The notes: generated from the letters alone by a model not told the origin. A DNA stretch of 64,000 bases from Pseudoxanthomonas broegbernensis (GCF_014202435.1 NZ_JACHGU010000001.1:124001-188000), one strand, 5' to 3'. Shown: positions 37,028-46,111, counted from the stretch's first letter. Program-made: numbers and translations.

Positions 37028-38206
37028 ATGGCCGAACACGCGCCTGCCGAAGACCGTCCGCTCTCGTTCGCCACCTTGGCCATCCACGGCGGGCAGTCGC
37101 CCGATCCCTCCACCGGCGCGGTGATGCCGCCCATCTACGCCACTTCGACCTACGCGCAGAGCAGCCCTGGCGAGCACCAGGGCTTCGAGTACTCGCGCAC
37201 CCACAATCCCACCCGCTTCGCCTGGGAGCGCTGCGTGGCCGCGCTGGAGGGCGGCAGCCGCGGCTTCGCCTTCGCCTCGGGCCTGGCCGCCACCTCGACC
37301 GTGCTGGAACTGCTGGACAGCGGCGATCACGTGCTGGCGATGGACGACCTGTACGGCGGCAGCTACCGCCTGTTCGAGCGCGTGCGCCGGCGCAGCGCGG
37401 GGCTGGACTTCGGCTTCGTCGACATGACCGACCTGGCCGCGTTCGAGGCCGCGATCACGCCCAGGACGCGCCTGGTCTGGATCGAGACCCCGACCAACCC
37501 GATGCTCAAGATCGTCGACATCGCCGCCGTGGCCGCGATCGCGCGCAGGCGCGGCCTGCTGGTGGCGGTGGACAACACCTTCGCCTCGCCCGCGCTGCAG
37601 CGCCCGCTGGAACTGGGCGCGCACCTGGCGGTGCATTCGGCCACCAAGTACCTCAACGGGCATTCGGACATGGTCGGTGGCGCGGTGGTGGCCGGCGATG
37701 CCGACCTGGGCGAGCGCATCGCCTTCCTGCAGAACGCGGTCGGCGCGGTGCAGGGCCCCTTCGACAGCTTCCTGGCCCTGCGCGGCGCCAAGACCCTGCC
37801 GCTGCGCATGCGCGCGCACTGCGACAATGCGCAGGCCCTGGCGGAGTGGCTGCAGGCGCATCCCGCCGTGGAGAAGGTGATCTATCCGGGGCTGGCCTCG
37901 CACCCGCAGCATGCGCTGGCAGGGCGGCAGATGCAGGGTTTCGGCGGCATCGTCTCGGTGGTGCTGAAGGGCGGCTTCGAGGCCGCCAAGCGCTTCTGCG
38001 AGCGTACCGAGCTGTTCACCCTGGCCGAATCGCTGGGCGGCGTGGAAAGCCTGCTCAACCATCCGGCGGTGATGACCCACGCCTCGGTGCCGGTGGAGCG
38101 GCGCGAGCGGCTGGGGCTGAGCGATGCGCTGGTGCGGCTGAGCGTGGGGATCGAGGACGTGGCGGACCTGCGCGCCGATCTGGATCGGGCGCTGGCTTCC
38201 GCGTAG
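37028..38206 (+). CDS. Cystathionine gamma-lyase / gamma-synthase family enzyme
   Basis: 392 residues, fold type I PLP enzyme of the Cys/Met metabolism family. The PLP lysine is K207 in VHSATKYLNGHSD. Other motifs are PPIYATSTYAQ, YSRTHNPTR, FASGLAATST, DNTFASPALQRPL and FTLAESLGGVESLLNHPAVMTHA. Lyase and synthase activities cannot be separated by sequence inspection. Position directly after cystathionine beta-synthase favours the lyase role, giving a homocysteine-to-cysteine reverse transsulfuration pair. Confidence 0.93.
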   Translation: MAEHAPAEDRPLSFATLAIHGGQSPDPSTGAVMPPIYATSTYAQSSPGEHQGFEYSRTHNPTRFAWERCVAALEGGSRGFAFASGLAATSTVLELLDSGDHVLAMDDLYGGSYRLFERVRRRSAGLDFGFVDMTDLAAFEAAITPRTRLVWIETPTNPMLKIVDIAAVAAIARRRGLLVAVDNTFASPALQRPLELGAHLAVHSATKYLNGHSDMVGGAVVAGDADLGERIAFLQNAVGAVQGPFDSFLALRGAKTLPLRMRAHCDNAQALAEWLQAHPAVEKVIYPGLASHPQHALAGRQMQGFGGIVSVVLKGGFEAAKRFCERTELFTLAESLGGVESLLNHPAVMTHASVPVERRERLGLSDALVRLSVGIEDVADLRADLDRALASA

Positions 38207-38261
38207 GCAAGCCCTCCGGTGTGCCTTCCTCCTCCGGCGGCGCGATGCTCCGGGCGGTGTG

Positions 38262-38801
38262 TCAGCCGCCCTTGGCTTCGGTGAGCAGCTTGCAGGGGAC
38301 GGCGATCCCGTCGTGTCCGGCGGTGCCCAGCGTGTCCCAGTAGAAGGCGCAGGCCAGCAGGTTCTCCGGCGTGCTCTTGCGGCCGGAGGTGGTGTTCACC
38401 ATGACCTGCGGCTGGCCGACGATCTGGTCCAGGCGGCTGCGGTCCACCGCCGACTCGGGCACCTCCACCACGCCGCTGCCATCGAGCTCGAACACTTTCT
38501 TGCCCAGTTCGATCATGCCCAGCTCGTTCGGCGTGAGGGTGGCCTCGGGCGCCGGGTCTCCGCCGTAGACCACTTCCACGCGCACGCTCTCGCCGCTGGC
38601 CTTGAGCTTCTGCTCGGCGGCCGGAGACAGCGTCACCTCCACCTTGAGTGCGGCCACTTCCTTGGGCGGCGCCGGAGCCTGTTCCTGGGCGGCTGGAATG
38701 CCGGTTTCTTCCGCAATGGCGTCGTCGTCCGCTTCGCGGCGGGCGCAACCGGAGGCGACGAGGCCGAGCAACAGGCAAAGGGCGAGGGTCTTGGTGTTCA
38801 T
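38262..38801 (-). CDS. Small lipoprotein at the end of the type II secretion operon (candidate pilotin)
   Basis: 179 residues. A lipoprotein signal with lipobox LVASGC (Cys at about 19) is followed by an acidic Pro/Ala/Gln linker and a compact domain of about 130 residues (LKVEVTLSPAAEQKLKASGE, AVDRSRLDQIVGQPQVMVNT). Two Cys near the end (LLACAFYWDT and AVPCKLL) could form a disulfide. It begins 22 bp after the gspD stop in the same direction, so it is probably cotranscribed. I do not recognise the family. Operon position and lipidation suggest assistance of the secretin, which is inference. Confidence 0.75.
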   Translation of the reverse strand: MNTKTLALCLLLGLVASGCARREADDDAIAEETGIPAAQEQAPAPPKEVAALKVEVTLSPAAEQKLKASGESVRVEVVYGGDPAPEATLTPNELGMIELGKKVFELDGSGVVEVPESAVDRSRLDQIVGQPQVMVNTTSGRKSTPENLLACAFYWDTLGTAGHDGIAVPCKLLTEAKGG

Positions 38802-38823
38802 GGCGTGCTTGGAAGGCCGGGTG

Positions 38824-41013
38824 TCAGGGGCGTGACGGAGCGTAGGACGGCGGGAGTGCCGCGGGCGTGGAGCGAGGAAGCATGGGCGCGGGTACCGGAT
38901 AGGGCGGCGGTTGCGGCGCCAATGCCTGATCCAGGTCGAGCAGGTCGAAGCGCTCGATCACCGCCTGGCTCAGCTCGGTCGCGCGGTCGTCGGTCTCGAC
39001 GATGTAGGGCACGATGATGAGGACCAGTTCGGTGCGGTTCTTCTTGATCGACTTGTTCTTGAACAGGCTGCCCAGCACCGGCACGTCCTTGAGCAGGGGA
39101 ATGCCCGAGTCGCTGTTGGTGGTGCGGTCGGAGATCAGGCCGGCCATGACCACCGAGCCGCCGTCGCGCAGGGTGAGCGAGGTGTTGAGGCTGCGATTGA
39201 AGATCGAGGGCGAGTTGGCGGTCGCGCCGTCGTCCAGGGGCAGCGCCTCGCTCACTTCCTGGCTGATGTCCAGGTCGATGCGGTCGTCGGAGTAGACGGT
39301 GGGCTTGATGCTCAGGATGATGCCGGTCTTGCGGTACTGGATGGACTGCAGCAGGTTGGTGTTGCCATCGGTCTGCTGGTTGGAGGTGGTGGTCATGGTC
39401 ACCGTCGGCACCTCGGTGCCGACGTCGATGTTGGCCTCGCTGCCGCTCTTCACCAGCAGCCGCGGGGTGGACAGGATGCTGACCCGGTTGTCGTTGGCGA
39501 AGGCGGTCAAGGCCACCCGGTTCTGGCCGGCCACGTCGAGCAGGTAGGTCAGGCCGTTGCCGGACGCGCCCGGAGACGCCCCGCCCGACCCGGTGCCCTT
39601 CCAGATGCTGCCGTCGAACCGCCCGAACCCGCCCTTGGCGAACCAGCTCAGGCCGTATTCGTTGTCGTCGTTGAGGGTGACCTCGGCGATGGTGACCTCG
39701 ATCATCACCTGGCGCGGGGCCCGGTCCATCTGCTTGATCAATGTCAGCAGACGCTCCCATTGCGCCGGATCGCCCTGGTAGATCAGGGCGTTGCGGGGTT
39801 CGTCGACCATGATGCCGGAGGTGGCGATCGGGCTGCGGGAGGGCGCACGCGCCGGAGTTGCGCCGCCCGCGTTCGGGTCGGTTGCGCTTGTCGCCGCCGC
39901 ATTCGTGCTCTGCTCCTGGCTGCGGATGCTGGAGGTGAGGACATCGGCGATGTCCTTGGCCTTGGTGTTGCGCACCTGGTAATAGAACATCGACTGGGTG
40001 CCGGCGTGCTGGCTCGGCCGGTCCAGTTCGCGCGCCCAGGCCACCGCGTAGTCCATCGTCTCCTGGCTGGCGGCGAACACGATCACCGAGTTGGCCGCCG
40101 CGATCGGCAGCACGATCACGCTGGAGGGCGATCCGGCCGTGCGGTTGGCGCTGTAGCCCTGCAGGTTGAGTACGTCGGTCAGGCGCGCGGACAACTCGTC
40201 GGCCGTGAGGAACGCCGGTTCCAGGCGGGTGCTGATGCGGCCGCGCATCAGCGGGCGGTCGAACACGCGCAGCGCCTCGATGGCCTGGCGCACCTGGCTG
40301 GGGCGGCCATTGATGAGGATCGCGTTGCGCGCGGTCTCCTCGGTGACCTTGAGTTCCGAGCCGAACAGGGTGTTGAGCCAGCGCACCGCGTCGCCGCTGC
40401 GGATGACCTCCAGTTCGATCATCTGGAACACCGGGCGATGGCTCATCGGGACGCTGGGCAGCGCCTTGCCGCTGATCACCAGCGGGGGCACGGCCGAGCC
40501 GCCCTTCGGCGCCAGGCGCAGGTTCACCAGCCGGCCTTCCACGCTCACCGCCACGCCGTATTCGGCCAGCACCTGGCGGGTGAGGTTGAACAGCTCGGCC
40601 GGCCTGAGGTTGTCGGCGCTGTTGAGGGTCACCAGTTCCTGCAGCGAGGCCACCTGCGGCTCGATGTTGACGCTCAGGCCCAGGATGTTGCCGAACACCT
40701 CGTTGGCCAGCACCGGCACCGGCAGGTCCTGCACGTTGACGCTCACCGGAGTGTTGCCCAGCGGCGGAAGCGCATCGCCGCTGTCCAGGCTGGCGGTCGC
40801 CGAACTGGACATCTCCACCCGCGGGGTGACCGTCTGGGTCAGCTCGGTGGGGGCCAAGCGGTTGCCCACCGGCTCGGCGTCGAGCGAGGCGGCGGGCTTG
40901 GCGGGCAGCGCCAGCGGCGGCGGCACCGTGACCTTCTGCGACGTGCTGGCGCAACCGGCGAGGAGGGTGATGGCGAAGACGGCCAGGCCGATCGCACTGC
41001 GTGACGGGATCAT
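38824..41013 (-). CDS. gspD: Type II secretion system secretin (lipoprotein, XpsD-like)
   Basis: 729 residues, outer-membrane multimeric channel of the type II secretion system. The signal ends in lipobox TLLAGC, so the secretin is itself a lipoprotein, as in Xanthomonas XpsD. N0-N3 domains span about 85-450 and include a Ser/Pro/Ala-rich insertion (about 395-425). The secretin core carries the family end motif VPVLGSLFKNKSIKKNRTEL followed by VLIIVPYIV. The S-domain-like tail is Pro-rich. It is the penultimate gene of the leftward operon, 10 bp after gspN. Confidence 0.95.
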   Translation of the reverse strand: MIPSRSAIGLAVFAITLLAGCASTSQKVTVPPPLALPAKPAASLDAEPVGNRLAPTELTQTVTPRVEMSSSATASLDSGDALPPLGNTPVSVNVQDLPVPVLANEVFGNILGLSVNIEPQVASLQELVTLNSADNLRPAELFNLTRQVLAEYGVAVSVEGRLVNLRLAPKGGSAVPPLVISGKALPSVPMSHRPVFQMIELEVIRSGDAVRWLNTLFGSELKVTEETARNAILINGRPSQVRQAIEALRVFDRPLMRGRISTRLEPAFLTADELSARLTDVLNLQGYSANRTAGSPSSVIVLPIAAANSVIVFAASQETMDYAVAWARELDRPSQHAGTQSMFYYQVRNTKAKDIADVLTSSIRSQEQSTNAAATSATDPNAGGATPARAPSRSPIATSGIMVDEPRNALIYQGDPAQWERLLTLIKQMDRAPRQVMIEVTIAEVTLNDDNEYGLSWFAKGGFGRFDGSIWKGTGSGGASPGASGNGLTYLLDVAGQNRVALTAFANDNRVSILSTPRLLVKSGSEANIDVGTEVPTVTMTTTSNQQTDGNTNLLQSIQYRKTGIILSIKPTVYSDDRIDLDISQEVSEALPLDDGATANSPSIFNRSLNTSLTLRDGGSVVMAGLISDRTTNSDSGIPLLKDVPVLGSLFKNKSIKKNRTELVLIIVPYIVETDDRATELSQAVIERFDLLDLDQALAPQPPPYPVPAPMLPRSTPAALPPSYAPSRP

Positions 41014-41023
41014 CGGGCTTCCT

Positions 41024-41503
41024 CTACTCCGTATCGGGTGTGCCGGCGCTGCACGGGCCGGAAGTACGGATGGGTTGGGAACGGTGGAGCTGGTAGACGA
41101 GCGTGCAGGCGCCGCGCTCGACGGTTGCGGTGTCGCCCTCGATGGCGGCCAGGCGGCTGCCGTCGGGGAGCGTGGCGCCGGGTTCCAGGCGGAAGCTCTG
41201 CTTCTGCTTGCCCGGGGTCACCACCAGCGCCACTGGCTGGGGCGTCTGCAGGATGCCGGCCAGGCGCCATTCCTGGCTTGCCTGGCCGTCGCCATCGGCG
41301 CCTTTTTCGCCCAGCCAGCGGACCTGCCCGGCCCGGGTCACCGCGTCCCGCGGCAACCGCTCCAGGGCATCGGCCGGCAGCGTCCATTCCGCCGCGTCCT
41401 CGCGGCTCTTGGGGATCGGCGGCGGCGGCCACGCGGCGCCCAGGGCCACGCCCGTGGCGGCGCCTGCGGCCAACAGCAACACCGTGCGTCCGCGCCGGGT
41501 CAT
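41024..41503 (-). CDS. gspN: Type II secretion protein N (XpsN-like, GspC functional analogue)
   Basis: 159 residues: a short cytoplasmic start, one transmembrane helix (TVLLLAAGAATGVALGAAW, about 7-25), then a periplasmic domain resembling a GspC homology region (EWRLAGILQTPQPVALVV, SRLAAIEGDTATVERGACTL). In Xanthomonas the GspC role is taken by XpsN, encoded just before xpsD exactly as here. It would connect the inner-membrane platform to the secretin. The start at 41503 overlaps the gspM stop by four bases. Confidence 0.82.
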   Translation of the reverse strand: MTRRGRTVLLLAAGAATGVALGAAWPPPPIPKSREDAAEWTLPADALERLPRDAVTRAGQVRWLGEKGADGDGQASQEWRLAGILQTPQPVALVVTPGKQKQSFRLEPGATLPDGSRLAAIEGDTATVERGACTLVYQLHRSQPIRTSGPCSAGTPDTE

Positions 41504-42099
41504 GGCTGCGCCCCGGCGCCGGACGCGGGCAGGCGGTAATAGGCGTTCATGCCGATGGAGGCATTGGGGTTGCTGTCGCTGCGGATGTCCAGCGATTCGA
41601 TCACCACGAGGTCGCGGCCGCCTTCGACCTGGCGGGCGATGTTCAGCGCCTCGCGCGGGCTCATGCCGCCGCGCAGGGTGGCGCGCAGGCGCACCACGCC
41701 GGGCAGCGCCTCCACCGGCGCGGTGCCTTCCACCGCAGTGCGCACCTTCTGCGGGTCCGAGGTGCTGTTGGCCAGGCTCTGCAGCCAGCTCTGCAGCGCG
41801 GCCTGGGCCGCGCCGGGCGTGTTGGCCGGCGGGATCTGCGCCAGCAGCGCCTCGCGCAGGGCGGCCGATTCCTTTGCTCGGGCCAGCCACACGTCCTGGC
41901 CCTGCAGCGCCTTGATCCGGCGCAGCTTGACCTCCTCGTCGATGGCCTGCTTCTGGGCCTGGGTGCGGACCTGCTCCAGTCCCTGCAGCACCAGCAGCGC
42001 GGCCAGCGCGGCGATCGCCAGCAACGCCCAGCGCAGCCAGGGAGTGGCGTCCAGTTGCCGGCGCAGTTGCGCGGCCAGCGGCGAGGCGGCCAGGTTCAT
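41500..42099 (-). CDS. gspM: Type II secretion protein M
   Basis: 199 residues. One transmembrane helix near residues 22-40 (WLRWALLAIAALAALLVLQG), a coiled-coil segment, and a ferredoxin-like periplasmic domain (VVRLRATLRGGMSPREALNI, ARQVEGGRDLVVIESLDI). It belongs to the GspM/PilO-like platform partner family that binds GspL. It overlaps the gspL stop and gspN start by four bases each. Confidence 0.85.
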   Translation of the reverse strand: MNLAASPLAAQLRRQLDATPWLRWALLAIAALAALLVLQGLEQVRTQAQKQAIDEEVKLRRIKALQGQDVWLARAKESAALREALLAQIPPANTPGAAQAALQSWLQSLANSTSDPQKVRTAVEGTAPVEALPGVVRLRATLRGGMSPREALNIARQVEGGRDLVVIESLDIRSDSNPNASIGMNAYYRLPASGAGAQP

Positions 42100-43220
42100 G
42101 GAGCCGCCGGCCCGGTGGCGGGGAGGACGCTGGCGCGGATCACGACCTCGCCGCTGCGCGTGAGCAGGTCGGTGGTGACATCGGCGAACATCGGCGATTC
42201 CTCCCAGGTGGCGACCAGCTTCTGCGGATCGGCATCCGGCATGGCCAGGGTCACTTCGATACGCTCGGGCGTGGGTTGGTTCCACTGGCGGATCTGCCAG
42301 TCGCGCCCCGGCAGCAGGCGTGCGGCTTCGGCCAGCAGCACGACGGAGCTGCGGCCGTTGTGCAATGCGAGTACCTGGGCGATGGAGGCCATGTCGCGGT
42401 CGCTGCTCTCGCGCGCGGCCAGGATGCGCTTGAGCGGCTCGTCCAGCGCCTCGGCCGCCTGCTGCGCGCGCCAGATGTCGATCCGGCTGCGCAGGATGCT
42501 GCCCAGTTGCACCGAGGCTACCAGCACGACCACCAGGCCCAGCCCCAGGGCCGCGCGCGGCAGGTGGCGCTCCAGGCCGGACAGCCCGGACAGCGCCATC
42601 CGCGGCCGGCCGCGCCGGCTCCAGGGCTGGCGGGCGAGCGCGGCGGGCAACGCCTGCGGCGCGCCGGCCGAAGCCTCGCCCGGCAGGCCGGCCGATCGCA
42701 GGAACGCCTGCCATTCCGCGGCCGAAGGCGCGGCCGGCCACCAGCGGTCGGCCACCAGGCGCGCATTGCGCCATACCCGGGCCTCCACGCCGTCGTGCAG
42801 CTCCAGCAACTCGATTCCGTCGTCCCCGGTCCCGGTGGCGCCGGCGTACAGGGCCTCGGGCACGAACTCGGTCCGGCGCGCGTGCACGCCGCGCTCGGCC
42901 AGCAGCCCCTGTACCCGCGAACGCGACCAGTACCATGCCGCGCCCTGGCCGTCCGCTTCCCAGGCCACGCCGAACTCCGGGTCCGGGAACGGCGCCGCGC
43001 GGCGCACCGCCAGCGCGGCGAGATTGCGGCGTTCCTTGTCCGGCGCCTTGCTGGCGTCCACCCGGACGAACAGGCACAATCCCCGCGCGACCAGGCAGAC
43101 GAGCGCATCGCCGCCGCCGCCTTCAAGTGCGTGGTTCGACTCCGTTCCCAGCAGCATCCTGCGGGGCAAGAAGCGGCGTTGCAGGCGCTTCAGCCACGGC
43201 ATCATCGGATTCGTCGTCAC
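42096..43220 (-). CDS. gspL: Type II secretion protein L
   Basis: 374 residues if the GTG at 43220 is used. A cytoplasmic actin-like/PilM-like half (about 1-220, with RVDASKAPDKERRNLAALAV, WYWSRSRVQGLLAERG) is followed by one transmembrane helix (about 222-245) and a periplasmic domain. It anchors the GspE ATPase to the membrane. With this start it overlaps gspK by 98 bp. Internal starts at 43205, 43202 and 43157 would shorten the overlap to 83, 80 or 35 bp. No start has a strong ribosome-binding site. Confidence 0.85.
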   Translation of the reverse strand: MTTNPMMPWLKRLQRRFLPRRMLLGTESNHALEGGGGDALVCLVARGLCLFVRVDASKAPDKERRNLAALAVRRAAPFPDPEFGVAWEADGQGAAWYWSRSRVQGLLAERGVHARRTEFVPEALYAGATGTGDDGIELLELHDGVEARVWRNARLVADRWWPAAPSAAEWQAFLRSAGLPGEASAGAPQALPAALARQPWSRRGRPRMALSGLSGLERHLPRAALGLGLVVVLVASVQLGSILRSRIDIWRAQQAAEALDEPLKRILAARESSDRDMASIAQVLALHNGRSSVVLLAEAARLLPGRDWQIRQWNQPTPERIEVTLAMPDADPQKLVATWEESPMFADVTTDLLTRSGEVVIRASVLPATGPAAP

Positions 43221-44223
43221 GCGGAAGGATGACCTCGTAGTCGATCTGCCAGGGCGGTCCGCCGTCGGCGAGCGGCGTCAGGCGCCAGTGCGCAAGCCTT
43301 TTCGCGCCGAAACGGCGATCCCGCAGGATAAGGTTGCCGGATATGTTTGGAAAGAGGGTCAGGCTCTCTTCCATGAACGGCGTGATGGGAAAGGACTGGC
43401 GCAGCGTCCAGAACGAGGTGATCGGCATCTGCCGGCGCATCGCCGCCAGGCGCTGGGCCTGTTCGTGGTCCATGCCCGGGATCAGGGCCAGGACCTCGAC
43501 CGGAGCGCTGTTCACGTTGATCGTCGCCCCGCGCCGGGTGGTGAGCGTGCGCAGCAGTTGGCCGTCGTCCAGCCCTTCCAGCAGCCGGTCCCATTCCAGG
43601 ATGCGCCGGAACTCCAGCGGCGTGGCCACGGCGCGGTTGGTCGGGGGCGGGCGGCCATGCTTGAGGTATTCGTCCTCCTCCGCGCCGCCCAGCCGGTGCA
43701 GCGAGTCCGGGTCCTGGTAGTCCAGGCGCTTGGCATCCAGGTCGTTCCAGATGCCCGACGGCGCGCCGCGGGATGCATAGAACGCATGAACGATGCTCGG
43801 CGACATCCAGTTCGGGTTCAACAACCCGCGGTCGTCCTGCAGCGCGAACTGCGCATCGCCCAGCCCGCGGTAGAACGACCCGTCCAGGCGGATCTCGTTG
43901 CCCAGCGGCAACGCATGGCTGCCTTCGTCGTCGTCGTCGAGCATGGCCAGGGTCACCGGCGCGGTCGCCTGCGGCACCAGCCCGCCGATGTTGCGGCGCT
44001 GGGTGGCCAGCATGTACAGCACCGTGTCCTGGGTCGAGCGCATGTCCAGTTCGCCCTGGAAGCGGTCGATCTCGTCCTGGGCCTCGGCCACGGCACGGCT
44101 GCCGGAGGCGGCCACCGCCGCGGCCAGCAAGGTGAGCACCACCAGCAAGGTCAGCACGATGACCAGGACGAAGCCGCCCTGTCGGCGTGCGGGCCGGGCC
44201 GGGTCAGTCCTGCTCGGCTTCAT
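43123..44223 (-). CDS. gspK: Type II secretion minor pseudopilin K
   Basis: 366 residues. A prepilin-type leader ends in RRQGG, with cleavage before FVLVIVLTLLVVLTLLAA. Glu at position +5 is missing, which is normal for GspK. The large GspK body shows LQDDRGLLNPNWM, ATPLEFRRILEWDRLL and the helix-hairpin-helix-like NVNSAPVEVLALIPGMDHEQA. It caps the tip of the pseudopilus. The ATG at 44223 overlaps gspJ by 20 bp. Confidence 0.93.
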   Translation of the reverse strand: MKPSRTDPARPARRQGGFVLVIVLTLLVVLTLLAAAVAASGSRAVAEAQDEIDRFQGELDMRSTQDTVLYMLATQRRNIGGLVPQATAPVTLAMLDDDDEGSHALPLGNEIRLDGSFYRGLGDAQFALQDDRGLLNPNWMSPSIVHAFYASRGAPSGIWNDLDAKRLDYQDPDSLHRLGGAEEDEYLKHGRPPPTNRAVATPLEFRRILEWDRLLEGLDDGQLLRTLTTRRGATINVNSAPVEVLALIPGMDHEQAQRLAAMRRQMPITSFWTLRQSFPITPFMEESLTLFPNISGNLILRDRRFGAKRLAHWRLTPLADGGPPWQIDYEVILPRDDESDDAVAEAPATPLLAPQDAAGNGVEPRT

Positions 44224-44788
44224 AGGGCATGACTACCGGGTTGCGGATGCCGACGATGCTCGCGCTCCACAGGCGCTGCTCGCCGGTGTCGCCGGCCAGG
44301 CGCAGGACCACGGCGGCCGGCAGGTGGTCGTGCAGGCCCAGCGCCGGCGGCCATTGCGGGTGGAAGGCGCCTTCCTTGTCCAGGTAGGAAAATTCGGCGC
44401 GGGCCACGCGCTCCAGCGGCAGGGCCAGCGAGCGTCCGCCTTCCTCTATCTCCAGGTGGACCCCGCCGCCGGAAGGCACGGCCTTCCACGCCACCGGGGT
44501 GGCTCCGCCCTGGGTATCGAGCAGGGGCTGCAGGGTGACGCCGGAAAACCCGGTCGCGTCCCCGGAGAACGCCTCCTCCTGGATCGGCATGAGCGCGCGC
44601 ACCGACGATTCCAGCCAGCCGCGGGTGAGCGAGGCCTGGCGCGTCTGCGCGGTCAGGCCGTTGATCGCCGCGTCCGCGCGCCGCCATTGCCCCAGCGACT
44701 GGAAGCCGATGGCCAGGGCCATGCCGGCGATGATCAGCACCACCAGCATCTCCAGCAGGGTCAGGCCCGAGGCGCGCCGGGACGTCAT
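44204..44788 (-). CDS. gspJ: Type II secretion minor pseudopilin J
   Basis: 194 residues. The prepilin peptidase site is RRASG followed by LTLLEMLVVLIIAGMALAIG, with Glu at +5. The C-terminal domain matches GspJ (RVARAEFSYLDKEGAFHPQW, LPAAVVLRLAGD). It is part of the pseudopilus tip complex with GspI and GspK. The start abuts the gspI stop with a one-base overlap. Confidence 0.92.
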   Translation of the reverse strand: MTSRRASGLTLLEMLVVLIIAGMALAIGFQSLGQWRRADAAINGLTAQTRQASLTRGWLESSVRALMPIQEEAFSGDATGFSGVTLQPLLDTQGGATPVAWKAVPSGGGVHLEIEEGGRSLALPLERVARAEFSYLDKEGAFHPQWPPALGLHDHLPAAVVLRLAGDTGEQRLWSASIVGIRNPVVMPYEAEQD

Positions 44789-45222
44789 TATTCGGCCTCC
44801 AGGTTCGGCGGTCGCACGACTTCCCAGCCGGCCCTGCGCAGGTCGAACCGGCGCATGGGCCGGCCGTCGCGCAGCACTTCCACGTCCATCCGGTAGAGGA
44901 TGAAGTCGAATTGGGTGGGCAGGCCGATGCGGCTCAGGCCGGGCCTGCGTTCGGTCAGCGGCCGCGACCGCCAGCGCACGGCCAGGGGCGCGGCCAGCCG
45001 CTCGCCGTCCGGTTCGGCCATCGGGTTGATGTCCTCCACCAGCGCCAGCGCGGCGCGCGCATCTTCGAGCGCGAGCGCTTGTGCCTGGGCGCGGTTCAGC
45101 GCCAGGGTGGACGTGGACAGCCAGCTATACAGCGCCAGCAGGGACGTGGCCATGATCACCATCGCCACGATCGCCTCCAGCAGGGTGAACCCTCCCTGGG
45201 CCGCCCGCCCGCGACGGTTCAT
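44788..45222 (-). CDS. gspI: Type II secretion minor pseudopilin I
   Basis: 144 residues. The leader is AAQGG with cleavage before FTLLEAIVAMVIMATSLLAL, Glu at +5. A short globular domain follows (LEDARAALALVEDINPMA, DFILYRMDVEVLRDGRPMRR). The start at 45222 overlaps the gspH stop by four bases. It is the core organiser of the GspI-J-K tip in known systems. Confidence 0.92.
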   Translation of the reverse strand: MNRRGRAAQGGFTLLEAIVAMVIMATSLLALYSWLSTSTLALNRAQAQALALEDARAALALVEDINPMAEPDGERLAAPLAVRWRSRPLTERRPGLSRIGLPTQFDFILYRMDVEVLRDGRPMRRFDLRRAGWEVVRPPNLEAE

Positions 45223-45659
45223 GAGCGGCCCGCGCCCGCGGGTTCCCGCCGCACCCGGCAGAACGGCGCCTCGATGCGGAACGGCAGCGCCTGCCGCGGC
45301 GTGACCAGTACCCCGTCGGCGTCCGAGCAGGCGCCGTTGGCGCGTACCGTCAGCGGGTTGCGCATCTGCAGGCGCCAGCCCTCGGGCAGTGGCAGCAGGT
45401 CCGTGCCCGCGGTGCCGGCGTCGGCATCGGCCGGGGCGTCCGCCGCCGGTGGCGGGGTCGCCAGTTCCAGGGCCCGGCCTTCGTTGCGGGCGCGCAGCGA
45501 CAGCGCGGCGATGGCCTGCATCACCCGCTCCACCTCGTCGGCCTCGCGCCAACTGGCGATCATGCGGTAGCCGGCCGGCGCCACCATGCTCGTGGCCAGG
45601 GCCAGCAGCGCCACCACCACCAGCATTTCCAGAAGCGTATAGCCCCGGGCCGGGATCAT
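45219..45659 (-). CDS. gspH: Type II secretion minor pseudopilin H
   Basis: 146 residues. The leader is very short (MIPARG), with cleavage before YTLLEMLVVVALLALATSMV, Glu at +5. The globular part includes a variable Ala/Asp/Pro-rich loop (ADAPADADAGTAGTD) and two to three Cys (GACSDADG, APFCRVRR). The start at 45659 overlaps the gspG stop by four bases. Confidence 0.9.
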   Translation of the reverse strand: MIPARGYTLLEMLVVVALLALATSMVAPAGYRMIASWREADEVERVMQAIAALSLRARNEGRALELATPPPAADAPADADAGTAGTDLLPLPEGWRLQMRNPLTVRANGACSDADGVLVTPRQALPFRIEAPFCRVRREPAGAGRS

Positions 45660-46111
45660 TGCGTGGGCAGTTGGCCGATGTCGGCGTCGTTGCCCTCGCC
45701 GCCGGCCTGGCCGTCCGCGCCGAAGGAATACAGGGTGATGGCGTGATGGCCGGACGGGCGCGGCGAGTACTGGTAGGGGTTGCCCCAGGGGTCCTGCGGA
45801 ACGCCGTCCTCCAGGTACGGGCCTTGCCAGCGCTGGCCTACGGCTTGGTCGGCCGGCCGCGAGGTGAGCAGTTGCAGGCCTTCCTCCTGGGTGGGGAAGC
45901 GGCCCAGGTCCAGGCGCATGGTCTCCAGCGCTCCGCGCAGCATCCGCACCTGGGTCTCGGCGGTCTGCACCTTGGCCTTGTCGGCCTGGCGGAACAGGCG
46001 TGGGCCGACCAGGCCCATGATCAGGCCGATGATGACCAGCACCACGATCATCTCCAGCAGCGTAAAGCCGCGTACGGCGCGGCGGGAAACGGACGGGAGG
46101 CGCTTGCGCAT
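45656..46111 (-). CDS. gspG: Type II secretion major pseudopilin G
   Basis: 151 residues, the major pseudopilus subunit. The leader RRAVRG is cleaved before FTLLEMIVVLVIIGLIMGLV, Glu at +5. The body has the calcium-binding GspG signature (LDLGRFPTQEEGLQLLTSRP, GPYLEDGVPQDPWGNPYQYS). It is the first gene of the leftward gspG-H-I-J-K-L-M-N-D run. Its upstream region (46112-46400) is shared with the divergent wzm and contains two REP-like repeats. Confidence 0.96.
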   Translation of the reverse strand: MRKRLPSVSRRAVRGFTLLEMIVVLVIIGLIMGLVGPRLFRQADKAKVQTAETQVRMLRGALETMRLDLGRFPTQEEGLQLLTSRPADQAVGQRWQGPYLEDGVPQDPWGNPYQYSPRPSGHHAITLYSFGADGQAGGEGNDADIGQLPTQ

